A stretch of DNA of 38,529 bases from an uncultured Bacilli bacterium (GTDB lineage: Bacteria > Bacillota_I > Bacilli_A > RFN20 > CAG-826): positions 1-38,529 of the forward strand of contig CALVUG010000009.1 of assembly GCA_944363535.1 (NCBI GenBank), given 5' to 3'. A program made the translations under genes and the position numbers. Position 1 is the stretch's first letter. Each line of letters begins with the position of its first letter. The notes under the pieces were generated by a model. That model saw nothing but the letters and a program-made list of their open reading frames with translations. It was not told the DNA's origin and made no database searches. Positions 7,104-17,123 of this stretch are shown here, piece by piece.

Positions 7104-10100
7104 ACAATGAGATTTCTTCATTGTCTGGTAAATTACCTAAGACGTGTAAAGAATTTAACCTTTCCATGTTCGTGTTATTAAGTTTAGTGCGTTCTAATAA
7201 ATCCTTTTTAGTGGCAAATGGCCTTTCTTTTCTTGCTTCGACGATACTTCTAGCAGCGTTTTCGCCTAGACCATCGATAGTGATGAAAGGAGGAATTAAA
7301 CATTTGTGTTCGTGATCGACTACAAAATTAGTAGCGTCAGATTTTTCGATGTTAATATTTGAGAAAGTAAAACCACGCTCGACCATCTCGATAGCAATTT
7401 CTAACGTCGATTCGATCGCGACTTCTTTCGTCGATAATTTTTCTTTGTTAGCTTTGCGACGTTTATAATCTTCTAAGACGTCGATGATAGCGTCTTTTCC
7501 TTTGATCATCGCTTCGATATCATATTGATCACTTCTTATAGAAAAGAAAGTCGCATAGTACTCTAATGGATAATAAAGTTTGAAGTAACAGACTCTAATG
7601 GCCATCGTGACGTAGGCTGTCGCGTGAGCCTTCGGGAAAAGATATTTAATCTTCTTACATGAATCGATGTAATAATCAGGTACGCCGTGAGCTCTCATCG
7701 TCTCTTCATATTCTGGCTTTAATCCTTTACCTTTTCTAACGTCTTCCATGATGGCAAAAGCAATCGAAGAAGGTAAATCTTTTTGGATGAGATAAGTCAT
7801 GATATCATCTCGACAACCGATGACGTCTTTAATTTCTTTTACGACACCATTTTTTAATAAATCTTCGGAATTTCCCGCCCAAACGCCTTCACCATGACTT
7901 AGACCAGAGATAGCGATAACATCCGCAAACGATTTAGGTTTAGCGGCTTTTAAGATACCTCTATTGAAGTTCGTACCAAATTCAGGAAGGCCAAGCGCCC
8001 CGGTTTCTTCGCCTAGATAATTGAAGGAAAGATTAAGTGCTTTATTAGAAGTAAAACATGATAAAACTCTTAGATCATTTAAAGGTATTTTATTCAAAGG
8101 AACACCTGTTAGTTCGACCATCATCTTTAACGCCATCGGGTCTTGGTGACCTAATAAATCTAGTTTTAAAAGACAATCGTGCATGTTACGGTAATCGAAA
8201 TGTGTCGTGCGCCAATTGGATTCAAGATCATCCGCAGGATATTGAATTGGAGTAAAATCATAAACTTCAAATTCACTTGGGATAATTAAGACGCCACCAG
8301 GGTGTTGACCGGTCGTATGTTTGACCCCTAAACAGCCTGAAGCAAGCATATTAAAATCAGCTTGAGTTAAGTTATTTAAGCGATAAGCTTTCGCATAATC
8401 TCTAGCGTAAGCAAAGGCCGTTTGGTCTTTAACAGTCGATACAGTTCCACAACGGAAAACATGGTCTTTACCAAGCATCGTTCGAACGAATTCAAATGCA
8501 TTTTGTTGATAATCTCCTGGGAAGTTTAAATCGATGTCAGGAACTTTTTCAGCATTGAAACCAAGGAATGTTTCAAAAGGAATATTTTGTCCATCCGCCA
8601 CCATCGTCGTGCCGCATACTGGACAACGTTTTTGCGGTAGATCAAATCCACTCCTAACGTTTGGATCTTGCGACAATTCAAAATGATGACAAGATGGGCA
8701 TAGATAATGAGGCGGTAAGGGGTTAACTTCAGTAATGTCCGCCATCGTAGCGACGAATGAAGAACCAACCGAACCACGACTTCCGACGATGTAACCATCA
8801 CTATTAGCTTTATGGACGATCATGTAGGCAAGATAGTAGTTCACAGAATAACCGTTATTGATGATACCATCTAATTCTTTTTGGAGACGTTCCTTCATAA
8901 ATTCAGGAGGATTTTCCCCATATCGATCATAAAAATTCTTGTAGACGATATCTTTCAATATTTGTTCGCTACCTTCAATTTTTGGTGTATAAAGGCCATC
9001 TTTCAGCGTATGCATAGAAGCACACATATCAGCGATCATATTGGAATTTGTGACCACTATTTCATACGCTAACTCATCATCGATAAATTTAAATGCTTTT
9101 AGCATTTCATCCGTCGACCTAAAATGTTGGTCAGGATTGTTAAATGGCACAAAATTAGTGAATTCTTTATCGCGGTCGTAAGGTCTTTGATTTAAAGGGT
9201 GAGAGCTTTTACCTACACCTTGAGCCATGATGATGATATCGCGATATATCTTTTCAGACGGTAAAGCGTAATGTACATCACCTGTTGCAACGACGATCTT
9301 ACCAGCTTCTTTTCCAGCCTTAATGAGCGTTTTAAGCATATCTAAAAGGCGTTCTTCATCTTTGATATCACCTACATCGATAAGATAAGAATAGTTCGCC
9401 GGCGGTTGCACTTCAATAAAATCATAAAATTTCATCGCTTCGACAATTTCTTCATAAGACCTAGTTTTTAATAATTCAAAAATCTCACCATTAAAACATG
9501 CACTACCAATTAATAAACCATCACGATGTTCGCTAAGAACTTTACGTGGCACTCTTGGGACACGAGCAAAATAATCGATGTGCGAAGTTGAAATTAATTT
9601 ATATAAGTTTTTTAATCCAACTTCATTCGTAGCAAGCACTGTTACGTGTCTTGGCTTCAAATGTTTTAAAGTTTCTTTTGGCGTTTCAAATTTAGCAAGA
9701 TCACTATGCATTAAATTATGATTATCTTTCGTTAGTTTAGCTAACATTGCCATCCAAACTTCCGAAAGCACAGATGCGTCATATTCGGCACGGTGCGCGC
9801 TTTCTTTATCATAACTTACTTCTAGGTTTCTCGCTAAAGCTTCTAAGGTATGTCTAGATGCATCTTTAAATAAGTAACGAGATAACTCAAGCGTATCAAT
9901 GACAGGGTTTTTTAATGGAGGATAACCGATTTTTTTCAAAGATTCATTTAAAAAACCGATATCAAATGAAGCGTTATGGCTAACTAAAATTGCATCGCCT
10001 AAGAAGTTTAAAATCTTATCAGCGACATCTTTAAACTTCGGACAATTTTTCACCATTTCATTATCGATACCAGTCTTAATGACAATCTTTTGAGGAATCT

Positions 10101-11502
10101 CTCTTTCAGGATTAATTAAGATATCTAAGGTATCTTTTCTAATACCATCTTCATAACGGACACCACCAAATTCGGTGATACCATCGTAGTGAGAAGATAG
10201 ACCAGTTGTTTCAGTATCGAAGAAGACATATTTAGCTTTATTTAAGACGATATCCTTAGGATTATAAACGTATGTTGGAGCGTCTTCGACCATGTATAAT
10301 TCAGAACCATAAATCATCTTAATTTTCTTATTGGCGGAAAACTTATCCGCATCTAAGAAAGATTGAACAACCCCGTGGTCTGTCACCGCTAGTGCTTTAT
10401 GGCCCATCTGTTCAGCAAGATTAATATATTCAGAAATATCGCTTATTCCATCCATGGCTGAATATCTTGTATGAAGATGAAGTTCGACTCTTTTTACTTT
10501 CGCATTATCTTTTCTTACTTCTAAGGGCGGCAAAAGGTCAATATAATCCGCCATAACTTCTAACTGAGCGTTAAATTTATCGATGACAGTTCTACCTCTT
10601 ACTCTAAGTCGAATACCAACTTTAATTTTTGTAAGCGTATCTAAAGATAAAGTCGCTCTCGTCGATTGGGCTTTGACGATGATGGCGCGATGATTATCCC
10701 CGATCGTAATCGTATAAAGAGTCATCGTTTTCATCGCTTTTTCATCGACTTTAAAAACTTGACCATCAAAATCGACGTACTTTATCGTCTCATTTATTTC
10801 AGCGATATGATTAATTTGTTCATATTGATGATCGAAATGTTGATATTTTCTTTCTTCTTTCATTCTCTTCAAATTTTGTTTCATCTCTTTGATGAGCGTT
10901 TCTTCAATCGCGGATTGTGATTCGTAATGTTCTTCTTCTACGCTTCGATAATCTGTCGTCGTCGGTTCGACGATATCTTTACTTTCTTCGATCGTTTTAA
11001 GTGCTTCATCGACACTTCTTTTAATTTCTTCTTCGCTTGCCTTAACCCCTTCATCGACTTTCTTTTCAATTTTGGTTTCAATATCGATGCGGTAATTTAA
11101 AAAATTTAAGAAATCGATAAAATCGTCGACCGCAGATTTAAAGGTAGAAACTTCTTCCTCGCTCGAATAGACGAAAGTTAAAGCGCTGATGCCAGGTCTA
11201 ATGATGAGATTATGAGGGATATGATAAATTGAAACGTACCAATCATCGAATAACTTAATTGCGTCGTAGCCACTTGGACTTTTCTTATAAGAAAATTTCA
11301 TCGAATATGGATAATTAATCGTGTTTAGCGCTTCCATGAATTTAGATAGATGCATATAATCCCAAGGGAATTCTTTGACGATAGCCATATCGACTGTCTT
11401 ACGATCGAAAGGATTTCTTCTTACCAAATCAAAAGATAAATCGCTAAATTCGAATTCATCCAAGTTAACTGATTTTAAGAAACGTTGCATCTTATCATCC
11501 AT
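7087..11502 (-). CDS. polC: DNA polymerase III alpha subunit, PolC type
   Basis: Main replicative DNA polymerase of Gram-positive bacteria with built-in 3'-5' proofreading; 1471 residues (B. subtilis PolC has 1437). Order: N-terminal domain and OB fold (to about 325), PHP start at HLHTRYS (about 342), DEDD exonuclease inserted from DTETTG (about 428), the rest of PHP, then the polymerase with GSRGSVGSS (about 909), a four-cysteine zinc finger (CPSC to CPVC, about 934-960) and catalytic PDIDLNF (about 989). The C-terminal SLFDF (1465-1469) is a sliding-clamp binding motif. The ATG follows the rseP stop by two bases with no clear Shine-Dalgarno site, so translation is probably coupled. The proS gene that often separates rseP and polC is missing. 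Confidence 0.98.
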   Translation of the reverse strand: MDDKMQRFLKSVNLDEFEFSDLSFDLVRRNPFDRKTVDMAIVKEFPWDYMHLSKFMEALNTINYPYSMKFSYKKSPSGYDAIKLFDDWYVSIYHIPHNLIIRPGISALTFVYSSEEEVSTFKSAVDDFIDFLNFLNYRIDIETKIEKKVDEGVKASEEEIKRSVDEALKTIEESKDIVEPTTTDYRSVEEEHYESQSAIEETLIKEMKQNLKRMKEERKYQHFDHQYEQINHIAEINETIKYVDFDGQVFKVDEKAMKTMTLYTITIGDNHRAIIVKAQSTRATLSLDTLTKIKVGIRLRVRGRTVIDKFNAQLEVMADYIDLLPPLEVRKDNAKVKRVELHLHTRYSAMDGISDISEYINLAEQMGHKALAVTDHGVVQSFLDADKFSANKKIKMIYGSELYMVEDAPTYVYNPKDIVLNKAKYVFFDTETTGLSSHYDGITEFGGVRYEDGIRKDTLDILINPEREIPQKIVIKTGIDNEMVKNCPKFKDVADKILNFLGDAILVSHNASFDIGFLNESLKKIGYPPLKNPVIDTLELSRYLFKDASRHTLEALARNLEVSYDKESAHRAEYDASVLSEVWMAMLAKLTKDNHNLMHSDLAKFETPKETLKHLKPRHVTVLATNEVGLKNLYKLISTSHIDYFARVPRVPRKVLSEHRDGLLIGSACFNGEIFELLKTRSYEEIVEAMKFYDFIEVQPPANYSYLIDVGDIKDEERLLDMLKTLIKAGKEAGKIVVATGDVHYALPSEKIYRDIIIMAQGVGKSSHPLNQRPYDRDKEFTNFVPFNNPDQHFRSTDEMLKAFKFIDDELAYEIVVTNSNMIADMCASMHTLKDGLYTPKIEGSEQILKDIVYKNFYDRYGENPPEFMKERLQKELDGIINNGYSVNYYLAYMIVHKANSDGYIVGSRGSVGSSFVATMADITEVNPLPPHYLCPSCHHFELSQDPNVRSGFDLPQKRCPVCGTTMVADGQNIPFETFLGFNAEKVPDIDLNFPGDYQQNAFEFVRTMLGKDHVFRCGTVSTVKDQTAFAYARDYAKAYRLNNLTQADFNMLASGCLGVKHTTGQHPGGVLIIPSEFEVYDFTPIQYPADDLESNWRTTHFDYRNMHDCLLKLDLLGHQDPMALKMMVELTGVPLNKIPLNDLRVLSCFTSNKALNLSFNYLGEETGALGLPEFGTNFNRGILKAAKPKSFADVIAISGLSHGEGVWAGNSEDLLKNGVVKEIKDVIGCRDDIMTYLIQKDLPSSIAFAIMEDVRKGKGLKPEYEETMRAHGVPDYYIDSCKKIKYLFPKAHATAYVTMAIRVCYFKLYYPLEYYATFFSIRSDQYDIEAMIKGKDAIIDVLEDYKRRKANKEKLSTKEVAIESTLEIAIEMVERGFTFSNINIEKSDATNFVVDHEHKCLIPPFITIDGLGENAARSIVEARKERPFATKKDLLERTKLNNTNMERLNSLHVLGNLPDNEEISLFDFMF

Positions 11503-11504
11503 AA

Positions 11505-12860
11505 CTAAAATAACCCTATAACATCCTTAAATAAAACTACGATCATAAGACCAAATAGTAGAATCATCCCAATAGCAGAAATGACGTTTTTAACTTTGTT
11601 AGGTATTTTCTTACGGGTGATACCTTCAAATAAGGTAACGACAAGATGCCAACCATCTAAACCAGGGAATGGCAATAAATTAAAAATCGCTAAGTTACAA
11701 GAGATGACTCCCCAATACCAAATATAATAACCAAAACTCATCGTTTGTAAGATGGAAGTTGTTTGAGAAAGAATAGCAATCGGCCCACCAAGTTGATCAT
11801 AACCTTGTCCAACAAGCAAGCCTCCTACAGCTCTAAATAGCAAAGTATTAGCCTCAGCCCAGTCCTCACCAGCCGCTCCAAAAGCTTCAGTGAAACTATA
11901 TCTAAAAACGTGCTCGAAAGCATTTAGTCCAATATCATCATATTGATACGTTTCAGCGCTCGTCGCAGTCGCATGAACTGTAATAGGACTTATCTCTCTT
12001 TCGATAGGATTACCTTCTAAATCGTAACTTACATAATTATCTGGATCAAAGCTCGTACTACTAATACCTTCGATAATAATAGGAGTAAAAGTAAAAGAAT
12101 AATTTTCACCGATGAAAGCAAAGCCAGGGTCGTTATTTATTTTCCAAGCAATAGGATCAGTTTTATCGACGCTTAATAATTGAATGGCGAGATTAAAATT
12201 TAAATTAGTCGTCGTTATAGCGCTCGCATTGAAAGCGACGACAATTTTTTCTTCTCTTGCAGGACTTTCTTCACTTTCAGGAATATGCAATGTTGCATCT
12301 CCATCGATAACATATAAACCAGATAAAGGATTATATTGTTTAGTTTCACCTGTATCTAGATCAACTTGAGGAACTGTTTCAAACGTTAAGATATCGTGAT
12401 TATTAATGCCTGCTTCTGCGGCGAGTGAACTTTCAGGGATATCGAGCACATTTAAATAGTAAGACGATTGGGGGAATGCCGCACAATTGATGAAAAATAA
12501 GACATAAGCGAGGACAAAATTCATCAAGATGCCCGCAGCGAAGATAATGAAGCGTTTCGGATGAGAGACGCCTTCTAGACCACGTTCTTTAGGAATACGC
12601 ACTCCATTTTCAATCGTGACATCTTCACCATACATCGAACAAAAGCCACCGAACGGAACTGCTCGTAATGAGAAATAAGTTTCCCCTAATTTACGCTTCT
12701 TAGAGAATAATTTTGGCCCCATCCCAATAGCGTATTCTTGTACGTAAACATTGAAAGCTTTCGCCGCTAAAAAGTGACCAAGTTCATGGATGGCAATAAG
12801 AATACCTAAAGAGATGATAAAAAGTAAGATCGATAAGATCCAAGATAACCATTCTGGCAT
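11505..12860 (-). CDS. rseP: RIP metalloprotease RseP (site-2 protease)
   Basis: Membrane-embedded zinc protease that cuts transmembrane substrates such as anti-sigma factors and signal-peptide remnants; 451 residues. HELGH (25-29) in the first membrane segment binds zinc. A long extracytoplasmic part follows, including a PDZ-like stretch (about 135-200). Near the C-terminus NLLPFPGLDGWH is the second zinc-ligand motif, slightly altered from the common NxxPxPxLDGG. The part between the PDZ-like stretch and the C-terminal membrane segments (about 200-320) is long and poorly conserved by eye. The ATG lies one base after the dxr stop, with AGGTAGGA in the end of dxr as ribosome-binding site. Substrates are unknown here. 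Confidence 0.95.
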   Translation of the reverse strand: MPEWLSWILSILLFIISLGILIAIHELGHFLAAKAFNVYVQEYAIGMGPKLFSKKRKLGETYFSLRAVPFGGFCSMYGEDVTIENGVRIPKERGLEGVSHPKRFIIFAAGILMNFVLAYVLFFINCAAFPQSSYYLNVLDIPESSLAAEAGINNHDILTFETVPQVDLDTGETKQYNPLSGLYVIDGDATLHIPESEESPAREEKIVVAFNASAITTTNLNFNLAIQLLSVDKTDPIAWKINNDPGFAFIGENYSFTFTPIIIEGISSTSFDPDNYVSYDLEGNPIEREISPITVHATATSAETYQYDDIGLNAFEHVFRYSFTEAFGAAGEDWAEANTLLFRAVGGLLVGQGYDQLGGPIAILSQTTSILQTMSFGYYIWYWGVISCNLAIFNLLPFPGLDGWHLVVTLFEGITRKKIPNKVKNVISAIGMILLFGLMIVVLFKDVIGLF

Positions 12861-12861
12861 A

Positions 12862-14007
12862 TTATAATCCTACCTTTCTTAACACTTTTAAACGTGTTTC
12901 TTCATCAACTTTTACTAAATCTTCATACGTCGGATTTATGATTGGTTCATCTTCATCGACGAGAATTTTAACGATTTTAGCGATGTCAGTGAATTTTATT
13001 TTACCTTCTAAAAATAATTGGTCTAATACTTCACTTGCGGCGTTCACTAAAGCTATGCTTGAACCACCTTTTTTATAGGCTTTTAAAACGATGTGAAACA
13101 TCGGATATCTTTCATCATCTTTTTTAAAGAAATGTAAGTCTTCAAATTGAAATGGTTTAGGTTCGTAAAGTATCTTAGAATGACCTTCATACATCGCATA
13201 TTGAATGAAAGTACGCATATCGCTCGTCCCAAGATGGGCGACGTAAGAATGATCTACTAAGTTCACTAAGGCGTGGATGATACTTTCTTTATGCATGAGG
13301 ACGTGAATTTGAGAAATATCAAAACCAAATAGATAATGAGCTTCGATAACTTCGTAAGCTTTATTTAGTAAAGTCGCACTATCGATAGTGATTTTTGCTC
13401 CCATTTTCCACCTAGGATGATCTAATGCCATCTGAGGCGTTACCGATTCTAATTTATCCAAAGGATAATCTCTTAAAGCTCCTCCACTACACGTAATATA
13501 AATATCTTTTACTTCATCTTTAGGAATACGCATCAAAAGATGATGCATCGCCGCGTGTTCTGAATCGATAGGATAAATCTTAGCGGTAGAATTTTTTAAT
13601 GCTTTTAAAACGATATCTCCCCCTACCACTAAAGTTTCTTTATTCGATAAAGCGATGATTTTATTTTGCTTTATAGCGATGAGTGAAGGCTTTAATCCAG
13701 CAAAGCCAGATAAAGCGTTAACGAGTAAATCGTAATCTAATGTTTCTAACATTTGATCAATCGCTCGTTCATCATGAATAAAAGTAACATCTTTGTAAGT
13801 TTCTTTAATATTATCGTCTACATCTTTTTTTCCACTAATAGCGACGCATTCGATGCTTGGAAACTTATCTAAAATCGAAGGAATTAATTCGATGTGAGAG
13901 TGAACGCTAATTCCAACCAACTTAAAATCTTCTAGATGATGTAAGATAACATCTAACGTATTTTGTCCGATGGAACCAGATGCACCTAAAAGAATAACTC
14001 TCTTCAT
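12862..14007 (-). CDS. dxr: 1-deoxy-D-xylulose 5-phosphate reductoisomerase
   Basis: Second step of the MEP isoprenoid pathway: converts DXP to 2-C-methyl-D-erythritol 4-phosphate with NADPH; cytoplasmic, 381 residues. GASGSIGQNT (8-17) is the NADPH-binding loop. SNKETLVVGG, the metal-binding PIDSEH and the substrate-binding ATLLNKAYEVIEAHYLF are all present. It lies in the order uppS-cdsA-dxr-rseP, as in B. subtilis, linking isoprenoid supply to undecaprenyl and phospholipid synthesis. Its end contains the ribosome-binding site of rseP. Confidence 0.97.
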   Translation of the reverse strand: MKRVILLGASGSIGQNTLDVILHHLEDFKLVGISVHSHIELIPSILDKFPSIECVAISGKKDVDDNIKETYKDVTFIHDERAIDQMLETLDYDLLVNALSGFAGLKPSLIAIKQNKIIALSNKETLVVGGDIVLKALKNSTAKIYPIDSEHAAMHHLLMRIPKDEVKDIYITCSGGALRDYPLDKLESVTPQMALDHPRWKMGAKITIDSATLLNKAYEVIEAHYLFGFDISQIHVLMHKESIIHALVNLVDHSYVAHLGTSDMRTFIQYAMYEGHSKILYEPKPFQFEDLHFFKKDDERYPMFHIVLKAYKKGGSSIALVNAASEVLDQLFLEGKIKFTDIAKIVKILVDEDEPIINPTYEDLVKVDEETRLKVLRKVGL

Positions 14008-14013
14008 AACTAA

Positions 14014-15036
14014 CTAAGCAATTTGTCCTGTCACTAATAAAATTTGATACGTCGTCGCGATGACAATCGCGCTACCAAGCAAACAGAAGATGACGGAATC
14101 TAAACGATCGACGAATCCACCGTGGCCTGGTAAAAGATTTGAAAAATCTTTGAGATTAAAATGTCTCTTCACTAAGGAGAAGAATAAATCTCCAATGACA
14201 GCTAATAAGGCATTTAAGACGGAGATGATAAGAATGATGTACCAATGTGATAAATCTAAGAATGGTAAGACAGGCTTATCAAAATAAGCCATCGTCAAAG
14301 CAAAAGACATCGAAATTGCGATGCTAAAGAATAAGCCCCCAGCAAAGCCTTCCCAAGTCTTCTTCGGCGAGATGGTAGGATTCATCGGATGTTTACCAAA
14401 TAAAATGCCAATAAAATAAGCCCCAGAATCGTTCATGAAGATGCCAAGTAAAATGTAAATAATGAGGGTAGAACTAGAAAAATAGCGATATCCAGCATCG
14501 ATTTCGATGCCAGGATTTGCGTCTTCAAATAAATAGATGGGTAAATTTCTTAAATAGATGGCCGCTTGCATACCCATCGCAAGAAGGAGTGACATCGTAA
14601 ATAGATAAAAGATATCATCTAAACTAATTCTTGCAGTAAAAATAGAGATGACAAAATAGATGAATAAAGCAAAGAAAGAACAAGCGGCTGAAAGCATCAC
14701 TTGTGGCGCGCAGAACGCATTAGCCAAAGTTACTGCTTCATTGGTAAACAAAGGAACGTAGATGAAACCAAAATAACAAGTGACGTAAACGAGTAAGTAA
14801 GTTAAAACGTAAACAGCGATAGGAAAGGATTTACCTGGCGCACGAATGATTTCAAAAGTCGCTAAACTCATAAGGATCGATACGATTGCAAAAAACGCCC
14901 AATCGCCAACGAACATACAAGGTATGACGATAGATAGGCCAATAAAAGCTGTCACGATACGAACCCAAATCGATTTCTTCGTTTGAGAACTTAATTCATT
15001 CGTATGAATATGAGGAAAATTTTTCTTATTTTTCAT
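14014..15036 (-). CDS. cdsA: Phosphatidate cytidylyltransferase
   Basis: Makes CDP-diacylglycerol from phosphatidic acid and CTP, the branch point to phosphatidylglycerol; integral membrane protein. At 340 residues it is longer than the usual 260-285, with a charged N-terminal stretch of about 25 residues and long loops between about eight membrane segments. The signature SLVKRHFNLKDFSNLLPGHG followed by GGFVDRLDS is intact near the C-terminus, as is SPKKTWEG in the middle. The start overlaps the end of uppS by 11 bases, and dxr follows after 6 bases, so it sits inside one operon. Confidence 0.95.
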   Translation of the reverse strand: MKNKKNFPHIHTNELSSQTKKSIWVRIVTAFIGLSIVIPCMFVGDWAFFAIVSILMSLATFEIIRAPGKSFPIAVYVLTYLLVYVTCYFGFIYVPLFTNEAVTLANAFCAPQVMLSAACSFFALFIYFVISIFTARISLDDIFYLFTMSLLLAMGMQAAIYLRNLPIYLFEDANPGIEIDAGYRYFSSSTLIIYILLGIFMNDSGAYFIGILFGKHPMNPTISPKKTWEGFAGGLFFSIAISMSFALTMAYFDKPVLPFLDLSHWYIILIISVLNALLAVIGDLFFSLVKRHFNLKDFSNLLPGHGGFVDRLDSVIFCLLGSAIVIATTYQILLVTGQIA

Positions 15037-15751
15037 CTAATCCTCCAAATCTTCTATGACGAGATTTAAAATCTTCTAAACATTTTCTAAAATCATCTTT
15101 AAAAAAGCTCGGCCAATAAGTTTTAACAAACATCAGCTCTGCGTAAGTTGCTTGATAGGGTAAGAAATTAGATGTCCTTTGATCTCCACCCGTACGAATG
15201 AGCAAATCGACGTCAGGTAAATCGTGCGTATATAAATATTTTAGAAAAATATTTTCATCTAAAGTTTCGATATCAATCTTTTTATCTAAGACGTCTTTAG
15301 CGAAGTTTTTTGTCGCACGCACAATTTCATCTCTTCCCCCATAATTAAGACAAAGGTTGAAGAAATAGCGATCGTTATTTTTCGTTCTTTCAATTGCCTC
15401 ATTAACTGTTTTTTGCGTCTTAAGAGGTAATTTAGTAATGTCACCAGAAATCACAACTTTTACATTATCTTTAATTAACGTATCAATTTCTCTTTTGAAA
15501 AATTGTTCTAAGTAATTGAAAAGATGACGAATTTCCGCTTTCGGTCTTTTCCAGTTTTCAGTCGAAAAAGCATATAAAGACATGACAGGAATATTTTCTT
15601 CTTTGATGACATCAAATATTTCGATGATGCGATTACATCCTTCTTTATGACCAAGGTGACGCGGTAAATGTCTTTCTTTCGCCCATCTACCATTTCCGTC
15701 CATGATGAAGGCGACATGCTTTAAATGTTCGTTCGTAGGATATTTATTCAT
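15026..15751 (-). CDS. uppS: Isoprenyl transferase (undecaprenyl diphosphate synthase)
   Basis: Adds cis-isoprene units from IPP to farnesyl diphosphate to make the C55 carrier for cell-wall synthesis; cytoplasmic, 241 residues. FIMDGNGRWAK with catalytic Asp18, the HLGHKEG loop, YAFSTENWKRP, and the substrate motif RTGGDQRTSNFLPYQ with TYAELMF are all present. RTGGDQR replaces the more usual RTSGExR. I start at ATG 15751 and not the ATG two codons earlier: the promoter's -10 box (15760-15765) would put the transcript start near 15753, leaving 15751 as the first usable ATG. No Shine-Dalgarno sequence is present, suggesting a leaderless message. First gene of uppS-cdsA-dxr-rseP-polC. Confidence 0.95.
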   Translation of the reverse strand: MNKYPTNEHLKHVAFIMDGNGRWAKERHLPRHLGHKEGCNRIIEIFDVIKEENIPVMSLYAFSTENWKRPKAEIRHLFNYLEQFFKREIDTLIKDNVKVVISGDITKLPLKTQKTVNEAIERTKNNDRYFFNLCLNYGGRDEIVRATKNFAKDVLDKKIDIETLDENIFLKYLYTHDLPDVDLLIRTGGDQRTSNFLPYQATYAELMFVKTYWPSFFKDDFRKCLEDFKSRHRRFGGLDEK

Positions 15752-15759
15752 ATACATAT

Positions 15760-15788
15760 AGTATATATGTTAGATGAGTTCTTAACAA
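15760..15788 (-). promoter_or_regulatory. Promoter of the uppS operon, apparently giving a leaderless mRNA
   Basis: On the minus strand, TTGTTA (15783-15788), 17-bp spacer, TATACT (15760-15765). The -10 ends eight bases before ATG 15751. The -35 directly follows the T tract of the frr terminator. Confidence 0.7.
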
Positions 15789-15789
15789 T

Positions 15790-15817
15790 AAAAAAAGCGA
15801 CCTAAAAGGCCGCTTTT
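15790..15817 (-). terminator. Terminator downstream of frr
   Basis: AAAAGCGACC (15793-15802) pairs with GGCCGCTTTT (15808-15817) with one A-C mismatch. On the minus strand it ends in seven U from 15796 to 15790. It separates frr from the uppS promoter. Confidence 0.85.
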
Positions 15818-15837
15818 AAATATAAACTTAGCAAAAT

Positions 15838-16383
15838 TTAAATTTGCATGATTTCTTGTTCTTTAGCTTTTAAGATGCTATCGACTTCCGCACTCATGTC
15901 GTCCGTAACTTTTTGAATGTCAGCCTCGATACGACGTTTAAGATCATCAGAATAATCTTCTGAATCTTTGATATAATCGATGTAGTCTCTTCTTACATTT
16001 CTTAAAGCAACGCGCGCTTCTTCACCATATTTTCTAGAAACTTTAACGAGTTCACGACGTCTATCTTCGGTGAGAGGCGGAAAGATTAAGCGCACTAAAG
16101 TACCCTCATTTTGCGGGTTTATTCCAATATCTGAGGCGTTGATAGCGGCAACGATGGCTTTCAAATCATTCTTATCGTAAGGTTTGATAAGTAATTGCCT
16201 TGGTTCAGGAACGGTGATGCTTGCGATATCTTTTAAAGGAATCTTATCGCCATAATAATCGACTTGAATAGTGTCAAGTAGCATCGCATTCGCCCTTCCC
16301 GTACGAAGCGTCGAAAGCTGCGTCCTCAAATTGGAGATAGTTTTCTCCATTCCCTTTTTGGCTTCAAGTGCTAGTTCATCCAT
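15838..16383 (-). CDS. frr: Ribosome recycling factor
   Basis: Splits post-termination ribosomes together with EF-G; cytoplasmic, 181 residues, close to the family's usual 185. The sequence MEKTISNLRTQLSTLRTGRAN, the middle VPEPRQLLIKPYDKND, and the end with LVKVSRKYGEEARVALRNVRRD are characteristic of the three-helix and tRNA-mimic arms. I chose ATG 16383 because GAAGGAG lies seven bases upstream; an in-frame ATG ten codons earlier would lie within pyrH and lacks a ribosome-binding site. It follows pyrH by four bases and ends at an intrinsic terminator. Confidence 0.97.
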   Translation of the reverse strand: MDELALEAKKGMEKTISNLRTQLSTLRTGRANAMLLDTIQVDYYGDKIPLKDIASITVPEPRQLLIKPYDKNDLKAIVAAINASDIGINPQNEGTLVRLIFPPLTEDRRRELVKVSRKYGEEARVALRNVRRDYIDYIKDSEDYSDDLKRRIEADIQKVTDDMSAEVDSILKAKEQEIMQI

Positions 16384-16387
16384 AGTT

Positions 16388-17110
16388 TTACTCCTTCGTG
16401 ATGGTCGTTCCAATATCTTCGCCTGAAAGAACTTTTAACATGTTACCCTTCTTCATAGCGAAGACGCGGATAGCGACATCTTGATTAGAAATTAAGCTGG
16501 CCGCTGTTTGATCCATCACCTTTAAATTTTTATCTATAAGTTCCTTATATGTCAAGTGGGGAATAAATTTTGCCTCTTTATCAACGCGTGGATCAGAAGA
16601 ATAAACTCCATCGACGCCGTTTTTGGCCATGAGGATAACTTCCGCCCCAATTTCCATCGCTCTTAAAGCCGCGGTCGTATCGGTCGTAAAGTAAGGATTA
16701 CCTGTACCACCAGCGAAGATGACAAGTCGACCTTTTTCTAGATGTCTAATCGCTCTTTTACGAATGTAACGTTCCGCAACGGAAGGCACATCGATGCTCG
16801 TCATGACACGAGTTGAAACGCCAACATTATCTAGAGCACTTTGTAAGGCTAAGGCGTTGATGATGGTAGCGAGCATACCCATGTAATCAGCGGTCGCTCT
16901 TTCGATACCAATTTCATTAGCGAAGACCCCGCGCCAAATATTACCGGCCCCGACGACGATAGCGATTTGAATGTGCGGATGAGCGGCGTAAATTTCTTTA
17001 ATTTCTAAGGCAGTTTCTTCCAGTTTTAACGCATCTAAAATATGGTCATCTTTTCTTCCACTGCGCAAAGCTTCACCGCTAATTTTGATGAGAACACGCT
17101 TATAAGTCAT
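16388..17110 (-). CDS. pyrH: UMP kinase
   Basis: Phosphorylates UMP to UDP with ATP (amino-acid-kinase fold, hexameric); cytoplasmic, 240 residues. RVLIKISGEAL at the N-terminus, VVGAGNIWRG, the GGTGNPYFTTDTTAALRA region and KNGVDGVYSSDPRVD are the family's ATP- and UMP-binding motifs. I chose ATG 17110, preceded by AAAAGGAGGAG, instead of an ATG nine codons upstream that lies in the terminator T tract. The tsf terminator ends about 14 bases before the start, so pyrH needs read-through from rpsB-tsf or a promoter inside tsf. Confidence 0.97.
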   Translation of the reverse strand: MTYKRVLIKISGEALRSGRKDDHILDALKLEETALEIKEIYAAHPHIQIAIVVGAGNIWRGVFANEIGIERATADYMGMLATIINALALQSALDNVGVSTRVMTSIDVPSVAERYIRKRAIRHLEKGRLVIFAGGTGNPYFTTDTTAALRAMEIGAEVILMAKNGVDGVYSSDPRVDKEAKFIPHLTYKELIDKNLKVMDQTAASLISNQDVAIRVFAMKKGNMLKVLSGEDIGTTITKE

Positions 17111-17123
17111 AGCTCCTCCTTTT

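Noticed and set aside
8526-8801. A 91-codon minus-strand ORF inside polC in another frame.
   Set aside because: It overlaps the zinc finger and catalytic region of PolC, which is intact in its own frame.
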